A stretch of DNA of 64,000 nt, from NCBI RefSeq assembly GCF_014851765.1, contig NZ_JACVAI010000004.1, forward strand, positions 124,001 to 188,000. The letters are read 5' to 3'. This DNA comes from Pseudomonas sp. PDM04. Lineage in GTDB: Bacteria; Pseudomonadota; Gammaproteobacteria; Pseudomonadales; Pseudomonadaceae. The notes under the pieces are model-generated. The model was not told the origin of the DNA and ran no database searches. It saw nothing but the letters and a program-made list of their open reading frames with translations. Position numbers and translations under genes: made by a program. This document shows positions 56,261 to 64,000 of this stretch, one piece after another. How positions within the stretch are numbered: the stretch's first letter is position 1; each line of letters begins with the position of its first letter.

Positions 56261-56593
56261 TTACTCGGACTTGCAACCACGGCCAATCAAATCATTGGTG
56301 GCGACCCAGTAAACCAGGCCTTCCTCACCTTTCATGTGAAACGCCAGCATGTCATTGCTGTACAGCACACCCGACGCACCTGGCTCCTCCTTCAGGCGAT
56401 ACACCTGATCGGCACCGCCGAGACGCACATCGACGGCCTTGCGACTGTCATCAGTGTAGCGCCAGAGCACCTTGGCCTGACTGTCGCAGGTCCAGGTCGT
56501 CCAGTTGTCCGTCGATTCGGCAGGTTTGAACAGGTCGAAACTGGAGCAACCTGCCAGCAGTGCCAGCGCCGTAATGGCGATAAAACCTTTCAT
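56261..56593 (-). CDS. MliC-like lipoprotein
   Basis: A 110-residue lipoprotein. The lipobox is LLAGC at 12-16 (MKGFIAITALALLAGCSSFD). The mature part, with a WTCDSQAKVLWRYTDD region and a C-terminal cysteine (GRGCKSE), resembles the MliC family of membrane-bound inhibitors of c-type lysozyme. GAGGAA lies before the ATG at 56593; the frame extending to 56704 is not used. It lies between pgk and fba. Confidence 0.75.
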   Translation of the reverse strand: MKGFIAITALALLAGCSSFDLFKPAESTDNWTTWTCDSQAKVLWRYTDDSRKAVDVRLGGADQVYRLKEEPGASGVLYSNDMLAFHMKGEEGLVYWVATNDLIGRGCKSE

Positions 56594-56648
56594 CCGTGTT
56601 CCTCGACTGACGGCCACGCCGCCCGCCCTGAGTAAGGAGTCAGACCCG

Positions 56649-56870
56649 TCAAGGACAACCATGTTCCTTGGCGGGGGTCTGCGTTTCGTATTTGTCCAGG
56701 CCATCCGGCCCGGAGCGCTTGTTGATCACCGGGTTGGTTTCCGCTTGCCAGTCGGCCTGGTAGCAGCCCTTTTCCACGGTTTGCGGCGCAGGTTCCGGCT
56801 GGGCTTTCGGATGACTCCCGCACGCCGCCAGCAAACCCGCCACGATCAACAGCGCAAGCGTCCTGGCCAT
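56649..56870 (-). CDS. Small lipoprotein
   Basis: A 73-residue lipoprotein with a lipobox LLAAC (residues 13-17, MARTLALLIVAGLLAACGSH), a proline-rich linker (PKAQPEPAPQ) and two later cysteines. I recognise no function. GAGGGAG precedes the ATG. It starts 34 bases after pgk and is followed by the MliC-like gene, so all three could be on one transcript. Confidence 0.75.
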   Translation of the reverse strand: MARTLALLIVAGLLAACGSHPKAQPEPAPQTVEKGCYQADWQAETNPVINKRSGPDGLDKYETQTPAKEHGCP

Positions 56871-56904
56871 GTGAACACTCCCTCGCCTGGTCAATTCAAC
56901 CCCC

Positions 56905-58068
56905 TCAGGCCTTGGCCCGACTTTCCAGGACTTCAACGGCTGGCAGCACTTTGCCTTCGACGAACTCGAGGAAGGCACCGCCACCGGTGGAAATGTAGGA
57001 GATACGCTCGGCAACGCCATATTTATCGATGGCCGCCAGGGTGTCGCCGCCGCCAGCGATGGAGAACGCCGCGCTTTGCGCGATGGCTTCGGCCAGCACC
57101 TTGGTGCCATTGCCGAACTGGTCGAATTCGAACACGCCGACCGGGCCGTTCCACAGGATGGTCTTCGACGACTTCAGCAGCTCGGCGAAATTCGCGGCCG
57201 TCTGTGGGCCGATGTCCAGAATCATGTCGTCGGCCGCCACGTCGGCGATCAGCTTGACTGTCGCCTCGGCGCTTTCAGCGAACTCCTTGGCGACCACGAC
57301 ATCCACCGGCAATGGCACGCTGACCTTGGCCGCGATGGCGCGGGCGGTGTCCAGCAGGTCCGGTTCGTACAGCGACTTGCCGACCGGGTGGCCGGCCGCA
57401 GCCAGGAAGGTGTTGGCAATGCCGCCGCCCACGATCAACTGGTCGCAGATCTGGCTCAGGCTGTTCAGCACGTCGAGCTTGGTCGACACCTTGGAGCCGG
57501 CCACGATGGCCGCCATCGGCTGGGCCGGCGAACCCAGGGCCTTGCCCAGTGCTTCCAGCTCAGCGGCCAGCAGCGGGCCCGCCGCAGCCACCTTGGCAAA
57601 TTTGGCCACGCCATGGGTCGAACCCTCGGCGCGGTGGGCGGTGCCGAAGGCGTCCATCACGAAGACGTCGCACAGAGCGGCGTACTGCCGGGCCAAATCG
57701 TCGGCGTTCTTTTTCTCGCCCTTGTTGAAGCGTACGTTTTCGAACAGCACGATGTCGCCGGCCTTGACGTCAACGCCGCCCAGGTAATCGGCCACCAGCG
57801 GCACTTCACGGCCCAGGGCGCGGCTCAGGTAGTCAGCGACTGGCTTGAGGCTGTTCTCGGCGGAGAACTCGCCTTCGGTCGGACGGCCAAGGTGCGAGCA
57901 GACCATCACGGCCGCGCCTTTTTCCAGGGCCAGCTTGATGGTCGGCAGCGAAGCCAGGATTCGCGCATCGCTGGTGACTACACCGTCCTTGACTGGGACG
58001 TTGAGGTCTTCGCGGATCAGTACGCGCTTACCTTGCAGATCGAGGTCGGTCATCTTCAACACGGTCAT
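56905..58068 (-). CDS. pgk: Phosphoglycerate kinase
   Basis: A 387-residue glycolytic kinase. Substrate-binding segments are RVLIREDLNVP (15-25), HLGRP and GGGDTLAAIDKYG. The ATG at 58068 was chosen because AGGA then lies 9 bases upstream; an ATG at 58077 would leave no room for it. It is 12 bases downstream of epd. Confidence 0.96.
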   Translation of the reverse strand: MTVLKMTDLDLQGKRVLIREDLNVPVKDGVVTSDARILASLPTIKLALEKGAAVMVCSHLGRPTEGEFSAENSLKPVADYLSRALGREVPLVADYLGGVDVKAGDIVLFENVRFNKGEKKNADDLARQYAALCDVFVMDAFGTAHRAEGSTHGVAKFAKVAAAGPLLAAELEALGKALGSPAQPMAAIVAGSKVSTKLDVLNSLSQICDQLIVGGGIANTFLAAAGHPVGKSLYEPDLLDTARAIAAKVSVPLPVDVVVAKEFAESAEATVKLIADVAADDMILDIGPQTAANFAELLKSSKTILWNGPVGVFEFDQFGNGTKVLAEAIAQSAAFSIAGGGDTLAAIDKYGVAERISYISTGGGAFLEFVEGKVLPAVEVLESRAKA

Positions 58069-58080
58069 GGGTCGCATTTC

Positions 58081-59148
58081 CTACTGTTTTGGAGAGCAGT
58101 GTTTTTGAGAGTCAGCTGATTGCAGATAGTGTTCCGCAACGTCCAGCATTCGGTTGGCAAAACCCCATTCGTTGTCGAACCAGGCCAGGATGTTGACCAG
58201 CCGTGGGCCGGAAACGCGGGTCTGACTGGCATCGACAATTGCCGAATGTGGGTCATGGTTGAAATCGCAACTGGCGTGAGGCAACTCGGTGTAGGCCAGA
58301 AGGCCCTTGAGCGGGCCGCTGGTGGCGGCGTCGCGCAGGATCCGGTTGACCTCGGCGGCGTCAGTGTCGCTGACGGTCTGCATCGTGATATCGAGGCAAG
58401 ACACGTTCACCGTCGGTACGCGTACGGCTTTGGCCTGAATTCGCCCGGCAAGTTCCGGCAACAGGCGCTCGATGCCGCGCGCCAGACCGGTGGACACCGG
58501 GATCACCGACTGGAACGCCGAGCGGGTGCGGCGCAGGTCCTCGTGGTGATAGGCGTCGATGACCGGTTGATCGTTCATCGCCGAGTGGATGGTGGTGATC
58601 GACACGTATTCCAGACCAATGGCCTGGTCCAGCAGGCGCAACAGCGGTACGCCGCAGTTGGTGGTGCAGGAGGCGTTGGACACCAGCAGCTCGTCGCCGC
58701 TCAGGCAATCCTGGTTCACGCCATAGACGATGGTGGCGTCGACATCCGCCTCGCTGGCCATCGGCTGGGAGAACAGCACGCGGGGCGCGCCGGCGTCGAG
58801 GAAACGCTGGCCATCTTCCCGGGTGTGGTAGGCACCCGAGCACTCCAGCACCAGATCGACGCCCAACGACGCCCAATCGATGCCTTCGGGGGTGGCACTG
58901 CGCAAGACCTTCACGCAGTCGCCATTGATATGCAGACAATCGCCGTCGACCTTCACCTCGCCGGGAAAACGCCCGTGGGTGGAGTCGAAACGTGTCAGGT
59001 ATTCGATACTGGCCATGTCCGCCAGATCGTTGATCGCGACAATCTCGAACCCGGCCCTCTCGCCTCGCTCGAACAACGCACGCAAGACGCAACGACCAAT
59101 CCGGCCGTAGCCGTTGAGTGCAACTTTGTAGGGACGCGGTTGAGGCAT
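58081..59148 (-). CDS. epd: D-erythrose-4-phosphate dehydrogenase
   Basis: A 355-residue GAPDH-family enzyme with NAD-binding GYGRIG (13-18), catalytic C161 in SNASCTTNC and H188. Its place between tkt and pgk, as known in pseudomonads and E. coli, and its sequence indicate erythrose-4-phosphate dehydrogenase, which leads to pyridoxal phosphate, rather than a glycolytic GAPDH. That distinction is partly by context. Confidence 0.88.
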   Translation of the reverse strand: MPQPRPYKVALNGYGRIGRCVLRALFERGERAGFEIVAINDLADMASIEYLTRFDSTHGRFPGEVKVDGDCLHINGDCVKVLRSATPEGIDWASLGVDLVLECSGAYHTREDGQRFLDAGAPRVLFSQPMASEADVDATIVYGVNQDCLSGDELLVSNASCTTNCGVPLLRLLDQAIGLEYVSITTIHSAMNDQPVIDAYHHEDLRRTRSAFQSVIPVSTGLARGIERLLPELAGRIQAKAVRVPTVNVSCLDITMQTVSDTDAAEVNRILRDAATSGPLKGLLAYTELPHASCDFNHDPHSAIVDASQTRVSGPRLVNILAWFDNEWGFANRMLDVAEHYLQSADSQKHCSPKQ

Positions 59149-59201
59149 GGGGTTCTCGATTACCGTGGTGATTCCGTTATCGCGTTGGTGACTGGGCCAC
59201 C

Positions 59202-59272
59202 GCTATCGCGAGCAGGCTCGCTCCCACACGGGCCAATGTGCAGCCCTGTGGGAGCGAGCCTGCTCGCGATGA
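59202..59272. repeat. REPIN between tkt and epd
   Basis: Inverted full REP copies at 59202-59226 and 59246-59272, in the 152-base gap between the two genes. Confidence 0.92.
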
Positions 59273-59300
59273 CGGCAGTCCTGACCACACAGCGTGTGGA

Positions 59301-61298
59301 TCAGTCTTCCAGCAGCTCTTCAGCCTGGCCCAGGATGTTTTCCAGGGTGAAGCCGAACTCTTCGAACAGCGCCGGTGCAGGCGCCGACTCACCGTAGGTG
59401 GTCATGCCGATGACGCGGCCTTCCAGGCCCACGTACTTGTACCAGTAGTCCGCATGGGCGGCTTCGATGGCGATTCGGGCGCCCACTTGCAACGGCAGGA
59501 CCGATTGCTTGTAGTCGGCGTCCTGGGCATCGAACACGCTGGTGCAGGGCATGGAGACCACACGGACCTTGCGGCCCTGCTCGGTCAGCTTGTCGAAAGC
59601 CTGAACGGCCAGGCCGACTTCGGAACCGGTGGAGATCAGGATCAGCTCCGGCTCGCCGCTGCAGTCCTTGAGCACATAACCACCACGGGCGATGTCGGCG
59701 ATCTGCAATGCGCTGCGCGCCTGATGCTGCAGGTTCTGGCGCGAGAAGATCAGCGCCGAAGGGCCGTCCTTGCGCTCGAGCGCGTGCTTCCAGCTCACCG
59801 CCGACTCAACGGCGTCGGCTGGGCGCCAGGTGTCGAGGTTCGGCGTGCAGCGCAGGCTGGCCAGTTGCTCGATAGGCTGGTGCGTCGGACCGTCTTCGCC
59901 CAGGCCGATGGAATCGTGGGTGTAGACGTGGATCACGCGCTGCTTCATCAGCGCCGACATGCGCACGGCATTGCGTGCGTATTCCATGAACATCAGGAAG
60001 GTCGCGCCGTACGGCACCAGACCGCCGTGCAGGGCCACGCCGTTCATGATCGCGGTCATGCCGAATTCGCGCACGCCGTAGTACATGTAGTTGCCGCTGG
60101 CGTCTTCGGCGCTGACACCTTTGCAACCTTTCCAAAGGGTCAGGTTGGAACCGGCCAGGTCGGCCGAGCCGCCGAGAAACTCGGGCAGCAGCGGGCCGAA
60201 GGCGTTCAGGGTGTTCTGGCTGGCCTTGCGGCTGGCGATGGTTTCGCCCTTGGCGGCCACTTCGGCGATGTAGGCGTCGGCCTTTTCGCTGAAGTCAGCC
60301 GGCAGTTCACCGCTCAGGCGACGAATCAGCTCATTGGCTTCGGTCGGGAACGCGGCGGAGTAGGCAGCGAAACGCTGATCCCACTCGGCTTCGGCGGCGC
60401 GGCCGGCTTCCTTGGCGTCCCACTCGGCATAAATGTCGGCCGGGATTTCGAATGGACCGTGATTCCACTTCAGCGCCTCGCGGGTCAAGGCGATTTCCGC
60501 GTCGCCCAGCGGGGCGCCGTGGCAATCTTCCTTGCCTTGCTTGTTCGGCGAACCGAAACCGATGGTGGTCTTGCAGCAGATCAGGGTTGGCTGTGCGCTT
60601 TTGCGAGCCGTCTCGATGGCGGTCTTGATCTCTTCAGGATCGTGACCGTCGACATTGCGGATCACCTGCCAGTTGTAGGCTTCGAAACGCTTAGGCGTGT
60701 CGTCGGTGAACCAGCCTTCGACTTCGCCGTCGATGGAAATGCCGTTGTCATCGTAGAAGGCAATCAGTTTACCCAGGCCCAAGGTGCCGGCCAGGGAGCC
60801 AACTTCGTGGGAAATGCCTTCCATCATGCAGCCATCACCCAGGAACACGTAGGTGTGGTGATCGACGATGTTATGGCCGGGACGGTTGAACTGAGCCGCC
60901 AGGACTTTTTCCGCCAGTGCAAAGCCCACGGCGTTGGCCAACCCCTGGCCCAGTGGGCCGGTGGTGGTTTCAACACCCGGGGTGTAGCCGAACTCCGGGT
61001 GGCCCGGGGTGCGGCTGTGCAGTTGGCGGAAGTTTTTCAGGTCATCGATCGACAGGTCGTAGCCAGTCAGGTGCAGCAGCGAGTAGATCAGCATCGAGCC
61101 ATGGCCGTTGGACAGCACGAAGCGGTCACGGTCGGCGAACGATGGATTGCTCGGGTTGTGCTTCAGGTAGTCACGCCACAGTACTTCGGCGATATCCGCC
61201 ATACCCATCGGGGCACCGGGATGGCCGCTGTTGGCTTTTTGCACGGCATCCATGCTGAGGGCACGAATGGCGTTGGCACGCTCACGACGGCTGGGCAT
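59301..61298 (-). CDS. tkt: Transketolase
   Basis: A 665-residue thiamine diphosphate enzyme of the pentose phosphate pathway. Thiamine-binding GDGCMMEGISHE, the opening SGHPGAPMGMADIAEVLW and the C-terminal phosphate-binding region are all present. The ATG at 61298 (MPSRRERANAIRALSM) has AGGAGA upstream; the frame runs to 61502 through the divergent promoter region and is rejected there. It is the first gene of the tkt-epd-pgk group. Confidence 0.96.
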   Translation of the reverse strand: MPSRRERANAIRALSMDAVQKANSGHPGAPMGMADIAEVLWRDYLKHNPSNPSFADRDRFVLSNGHGSMLIYSLLHLTGYDLSIDDLKNFRQLHSRTPGHPEFGYTPGVETTTGPLGQGLANAVGFALAEKVLAAQFNRPGHNIVDHHTYVFLGDGCMMEGISHEVGSLAGTLGLGKLIAFYDDNGISIDGEVEGWFTDDTPKRFEAYNWQVIRNVDGHDPEEIKTAIETARKSAQPTLICCKTTIGFGSPNKQGKEDCHGAPLGDAEIALTREALKWNHGPFEIPADIYAEWDAKEAGRAAEAEWDQRFAAYSAAFPTEANELIRRLSGELPADFSEKADAYIAEVAAKGETIASRKASQNTLNAFGPLLPEFLGGSADLAGSNLTLWKGCKGVSAEDASGNYMYYGVREFGMTAIMNGVALHGGLVPYGATFLMFMEYARNAVRMSALMKQRVIHVYTHDSIGLGEDGPTHQPIEQLASLRCTPNLDTWRPADAVESAVSWKHALERKDGPSALIFSRQNLQHQARSALQIADIARGGYVLKDCSGEPELILISTGSEVGLAVQAFDKLTEQGRKVRVVSMPCTSVFDAQDADYKQSVLPLQVGARIAIEAAHADYWYKYVGLEGRVIGMTTYGESAPAPALFEEFGFTLENILGQAEELLED

Positions 61299-61492
61299 CG
61301 CTGATCTCCTAGGGTTTGAATAAAACGAAACGGAAAAAAGGCGAGCATTTTCCCTCACCGACCCGCCTCGGGGCAATGACAGATAGTCATCTGGACGTGT
61401 TTTTCCGGTGGATAAATTCTCATTCGCCTGGTGAAACCTTTCCGCTGACGATTTGTAGAGTGACCCGCGCCCCGAGAAGTGCCATCTATCGT

Positions 61493-61518
61493 GCAATATC
61501 AAAACTTTTTGATATTGC
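61493..61518. promoter_or_regulatory. Perfect palindrome in the tkt/arsR divergent promoter region
   Basis: GCAATATCAAAA and TTTTGATATTGC form 12-base arms around CT. It ends 3 bases before the -35 candidate of the ArsR-methyltransferase gene, so a bound repressor would block that promoter. The regulator next door is the likely ligand (inference). Confidence 0.7.
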
Positions 61519-61520
61519 CC

Positions 61521-61549
61521 TTGCGGTGTTTTCCGGCCGTCACTAGACT
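61521..61549 (+). promoter_or_regulatory. Candidate promoter of the ArsR-methyltransferase/metK operon
   Basis: TTGCGG (61521-61526), 17 bases, TAGACT (61544-61549). The predicted transcription start falls within about 3 bases of the ATG at 61559, and there is no ribosome binding site, so the transcript may be leaderless. Confidence 0.5.
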
Positions 61550-61558
61550 GCTGCCCCT

Positions 61559-62554
61559 ATGAACTTGCGCGTGCCTTCCATTCAACATGACGATTGCGAC
61601 GAACTGGCGGCCCTGTGCAAGGCCGGCGGCGATCCACTGCGGTTGAATGTCTTGCGCGCACTGGCCAACGATTCGTTTGGTGTGCTGGAGCTGGCGCAGA
61701 TCTTCGGCATCGGCCAGTCGGGCATGAGCCATCACCTCAAGGTCCTGGCCCAGGCCGGTCTGGTGGCGACGCGCCGTGAAGGCAACGCGATCTTCTATCG
61801 CCGCGCCCTGCCCCATACCGAACAGTTGGGCGGCAAGCTGCATGCCGCGCTGCTCGATGAAGTGGATAACCTGACCCTGCCTGCCGACGTGCAGTCGCGG
61901 ATCGGTCAGGTCCATGGGCAGCGAGCGGCGGCCAGCCAGGACTTTTTTTCACGGGTCGCGGAAAAGTTTCGTGCCCAGCAGGACTTGATTGCCGGCCTGC
62001 CACAGTACCGCGAAAGCGTGGTGGCCCTGCTCGACAAACTGAGTTTCAACGAAGGCGCCAGCGCCATCGAAGTCGGCCCCGGCGACGGCGCATTTCTGCC
62101 GGAACTGGCGCGACGCTTCGGTCACGTCACGGCACTGGACAACAGCCCGGCCATGCTTGAACTGGCACGCCAGGTCTGTGAGCGCGAAAAGCTGGCTAAC
62201 GTCAGCCTGCAACTGGCCGATGCACTGACGGGTGTCAGCCTGCAGGCCGATTGCGTGGTACTGAACATGGTGTTGCACCACTTTGCTGCGCCGGCCGATG
62301 CCCTAAAGCACATGGCCGGCCTGCTGCAACCGGGCGGTAGCCTGCTTGTGACAGAGTTATGCAGCCACAACCAGAGTTGGGCCAGGGAGGCCTGCGGTGA
62401 TCTGTGGTTGGGGTTTGAACAGGACGACTTGGCCCGTTGGGCCACCGCTGCGGGACTCGTTCCCGGGGAAAGCCTCTATGTAGGCTTACGTAATGGTTTC
62501 CAGATCCAGGTCCGCCACTTTCAGCGGCCGGCTGGCGACACTCACCATCGGTAA
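61559..62554 (+). CDS. ArsR-family regulator fused to a SAM methyltransferase domain (SahR-like)
   Basis: A 331-residue two-domain protein. An ArsR winged helix-turn-helix (about 15-95, VLELAQIFGIGQSGMSHHLK with YRR in the wing) precedes a class I methyltransferase fold (IEVGPGDGAFLPELARRF, LDNSPAMLELA, LNMVLHHF). The same fusion next to metK is seen in other pseudomonads. ArsR regulators of S-adenosylhomocysteine or methionine metabolism (SahR) have this general layout, so it may sense SAM or SAH and control metK. No ribosome binding site is visible before the ATG. metK follows 18 bases downstream. Confidence 0.87.
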   Translation: MNLRVPSIQHDDCDELAALCKAGGDPLRLNVLRALANDSFGVLELAQIFGIGQSGMSHHLKVLAQAGLVATRREGNAIFYRRALPHTEQLGGKLHAALLDEVDNLTLPADVQSRIGQVHGQRAAASQDFFSRVAEKFRAQQDLIAGLPQYRESVVALLDKLSFNEGASAIEVGPGDGAFLPELARRFGHVTALDNSPAMLELARQVCEREKLANVSLQLADALTGVSLQADCVVLNMVLHHFAAPADALKHMAGLLQPGGSLLVTELCSHNQSWAREACGDLWLGFEQDDLARWATAAGLVPGESLYVGLRNGFQIQVRHFQRPAGDTHHR

Positions 62555-62572
62555 ATTCAGGAAAAAATCGAG

Positions 62573-63763
62573 ATGAGCGAATACTCCCTCTTCACCTCCG
62601 AGTCCGTGTCCGAAGGGCATCCGGACAAAATCGCCGACCAGATTTCCGATGCGGTGCTGGACGCCATCATTGCCGAAGACAAGTTCGCCCGCGTGGCGTG
62701 CGAAACGCTGGTGAAAACCGGCGTGGCAATCATTGCAGGTGAAGTCACCACGTCGGCCTGGGTCGACCTGGAAGAGATCGTGCGTAACGTGATTCTCGAC
62801 ATCGGCTACAACAGCTCCGACGTCGGCTTCGACGGCGCGACCTGCGGTGTGATGAACATCATTGGCAAGCAGTCCCCTGACATCAACCAGGGTGTCGACC
62901 GCGCCAAGCCGGAAGATCAGGGTGCCGGCGACCAAGGCCTGATGTTCGGCTACGCCAGCAACGAAACCGACGTGCTGATGCCAGCGCCGATCACCTTCTC
63001 GCACCAGCTTGTGCAAAGGCAAGCCGAAGCCCGCAAATCCGGCCTGCTGCCGTGGCTGCGCCCGGACGCCAAGTCGCAAGTGACCTGCCGTTACGAAGGC
63101 GGCAAGGTGGTGGGTATCGACGCCGTTGTATTGTCGACCCAGCACAACCCGGACGTGTCGTACAACGACCTGCGCGAAGGCGTGATGGAGCTGATCGTCA
63201 AGCACGTACTGCCTGCCGAGCTGCTGACCAAGGACACCCAGTTCCACATTAACCCGACGGGCCAGTTCATCATCGGTGGCCCGGTGGGCGACTGCGGCCT
63301 GACCGGCCGCAAGATCATCGTCGACAGCTACGGCGGCATGGCCCGTCACGGTGGCGGCGCATTCTCCGGTAAAGATCCATCCAAGGTTGACCGTTCAGCC
63401 GCCTACGCCGGTCGGTATGTCGCCAAGAACATCGTGGCGGCCGGCCTGGCCGAGCGTTGCGAGATTCAGGTTTCCTACGCGATTGGTGTTGCGCAGCCGA
63501 CTTCGATCTCGCTGAACACCTTCGGCACCGGCAAAATCAGCGATGACAAAATCATCAAGCTGGTTCGCGAAGTGTTCGACCTGCGTCCCTACGCAATCAC
63601 CACCATGCTCGACCTGCTGCACCCGATGTACCAGGACACCGCGGCATACGGCCACTTCGGCCGCACCCCGGCGACCAAAACAGTGGGCGAAGACACCTTC
63701 ACCACCTTCACCTGGGAAAAAACCGACCGCGCCGAACAGCTGCGCTCGGCTGCCGGCCTCTAA
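62573..63763 (+). CDS. metK: S-adenosylmethionine synthetase
   Basis: A 396-residue enzyme forming SAM from methionine and ATP. Signatures are GHPDKIADQISDAVLD (16-31), GAGDQGLMFGYA and GGGAFSGKD. It follows the SahR-like gene by 18 bases with AGGAAAA before the ATG, so the two are probably one operon. SAM is used among others by betaine-linked methyl cycles, but no direct link to the betaine cluster is claimed. Confidence 0.97.
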   Translation: MSEYSLFTSESVSEGHPDKIADQISDAVLDAIIAEDKFARVACETLVKTGVAIIAGEVTTSAWVDLEEIVRNVILDIGYNSSDVGFDGATCGVMNIIGKQSPDINQGVDRAKPEDQGAGDQGLMFGYASNETDVLMPAPITFSHQLVQRQAEARKSGLLPWLRPDAKSQVTCRYEGGKVVGIDAVVLSTQHNPDVSYNDLREGVMELIVKHVLPAELLTKDTQFHINPTGQFIIGGPVGDCGLTGRKIIVDSYGGMARHGGGAFSGKDPSKVDRSAAYAGRYVAKNIVAAGLAERCEIQVSYAIGVAQPTSISLNTFGTGKISDDKIIKLVREVFDLRPYAITTMLDLLHPMYQDTAAYGHFGRTPATKTVGEDTFTTFTWEKTDRAEQLRSAAGL

Positions 63764-63782
63764 GGCCGCCCTGGCGGTGCCC

Positions 63783-63816
63783 AAAGCCCCGCACGGTTCG
63801 CCGTGCGGGGCTTTTT
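63783..63816 (+). terminator. Intrinsic terminator of metK
   Basis: A 14-base GC-rich stem (AAAGCCCCGCACGG) with a TTCG loop and a T-run, 20 bases after the metK stop. Confidence 0.95.
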
Positions 63817-63846
63817 GTTGGCGCTGACCTTGCACCGGGCAGCGGC

Positions 63847-63870
63847 TTTCGCGAGCAGGCTCGCTCCCAC
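63847..63870. repeat. Solitary REP copy
   Basis: TTTCGCGAGCAGGCTCGCTC followed by CCAC; no inverted partner before the window ends. Nothing else is recognised from 63871 to 64000. Confidence 0.85.
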
Positions 63871-64000
63871 GGGCTCTGTGTCGGGCCCGGAAAACATCGC
63901 GCGAACGAACCGGGTCGCGAAGACACCCAACGGAAACACCGGGTAAAACACCCTTTCGTCCTGGCAGAAAAACACCGGCTAGCCTTCAGGCATTCCATTG

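Overview
The window is chromosomal DNA from a Pseudomonas, most likely of the P. fluorescens group. The evidence is the high GC content, gene content and order that match known Pseudomonas choline, glycine betaine and carnitine loci, and about twenty copies of the GTGGGAGCGAGCCTGCTCGC-type REP sequence between genes. I saw no tRNA, rRNA, insertion sequence, prophage or CRISPR array.

Positions 1-39517 are a quaternary-amine catabolic supercluster. It holds the 5' part of glyA, a TraX-like membrane protein, threonine aldolase (ltaE), an SDR, the glycine betaine monooxygenase pair gbcB/gbcA, the dimethylglycine operon (dipeptidase, DUF5943-like protein, dgcA, dgcB, etfA- and etfB-like genes), the carnitine regulator cdhR, the carnitine operon (caiX, cdhC, cdhA, cdhB and a gamma-butyrobetaine hydroxylase), the regulator gbdR, serine dehydratase, the choline ABC transporter cbcXWV, the choline transporter betT and betIBA. 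Together these take up choline and carnitine, oxidise choline to glycine betaine, convert carnitine to betaine, demethylate betaine stepwise, and end at glycine, serine and pyruvate. Two stretches interrupt the cluster. One is 6500-7186, a gene-free array of DnaA-box repeats. The other is 15911-19884, with an LprI-like protein, an XRE regulator, a DUF3010 protein and an orphan TccC/RHS toxin whose C-terminus carries a zincin motif.

Positions 39760-54954 are a mixed region: a TldD/TldE-like pair, an MdtD-like MFS exporter, the RNA helicase DbpA, an HI0933-type flavoprotein, a YccS-like membrane protein, a periplasmic binding protein, an ElaA-like acetyltransferase, a winged-helix protein, a YgjP-like metallopeptidase, a response regulator with GGDEF and EAL domains, and a leaderless PL7 alginate lyase.

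Positions 55034-63763 are central metabolism. On the minus strand lie tkt, epd, pgk, two small lipoprotein genes and fba. Divergent from them is an ArsR-methyltransferase fusion regulator followed by metK, with a perfect palindrome between the two transcription units.

The observations most worth following are the four-unit DnaA-box array downstream of gbcA, the orphan TccC toxin, a shared 20-21 bp direct-repeat operator pattern at the betaine/carnitine promoters, a candidate antisense small RNA before gbdR, and the palindrome with a possibly leaderless start in front of the SahR-like regulator.
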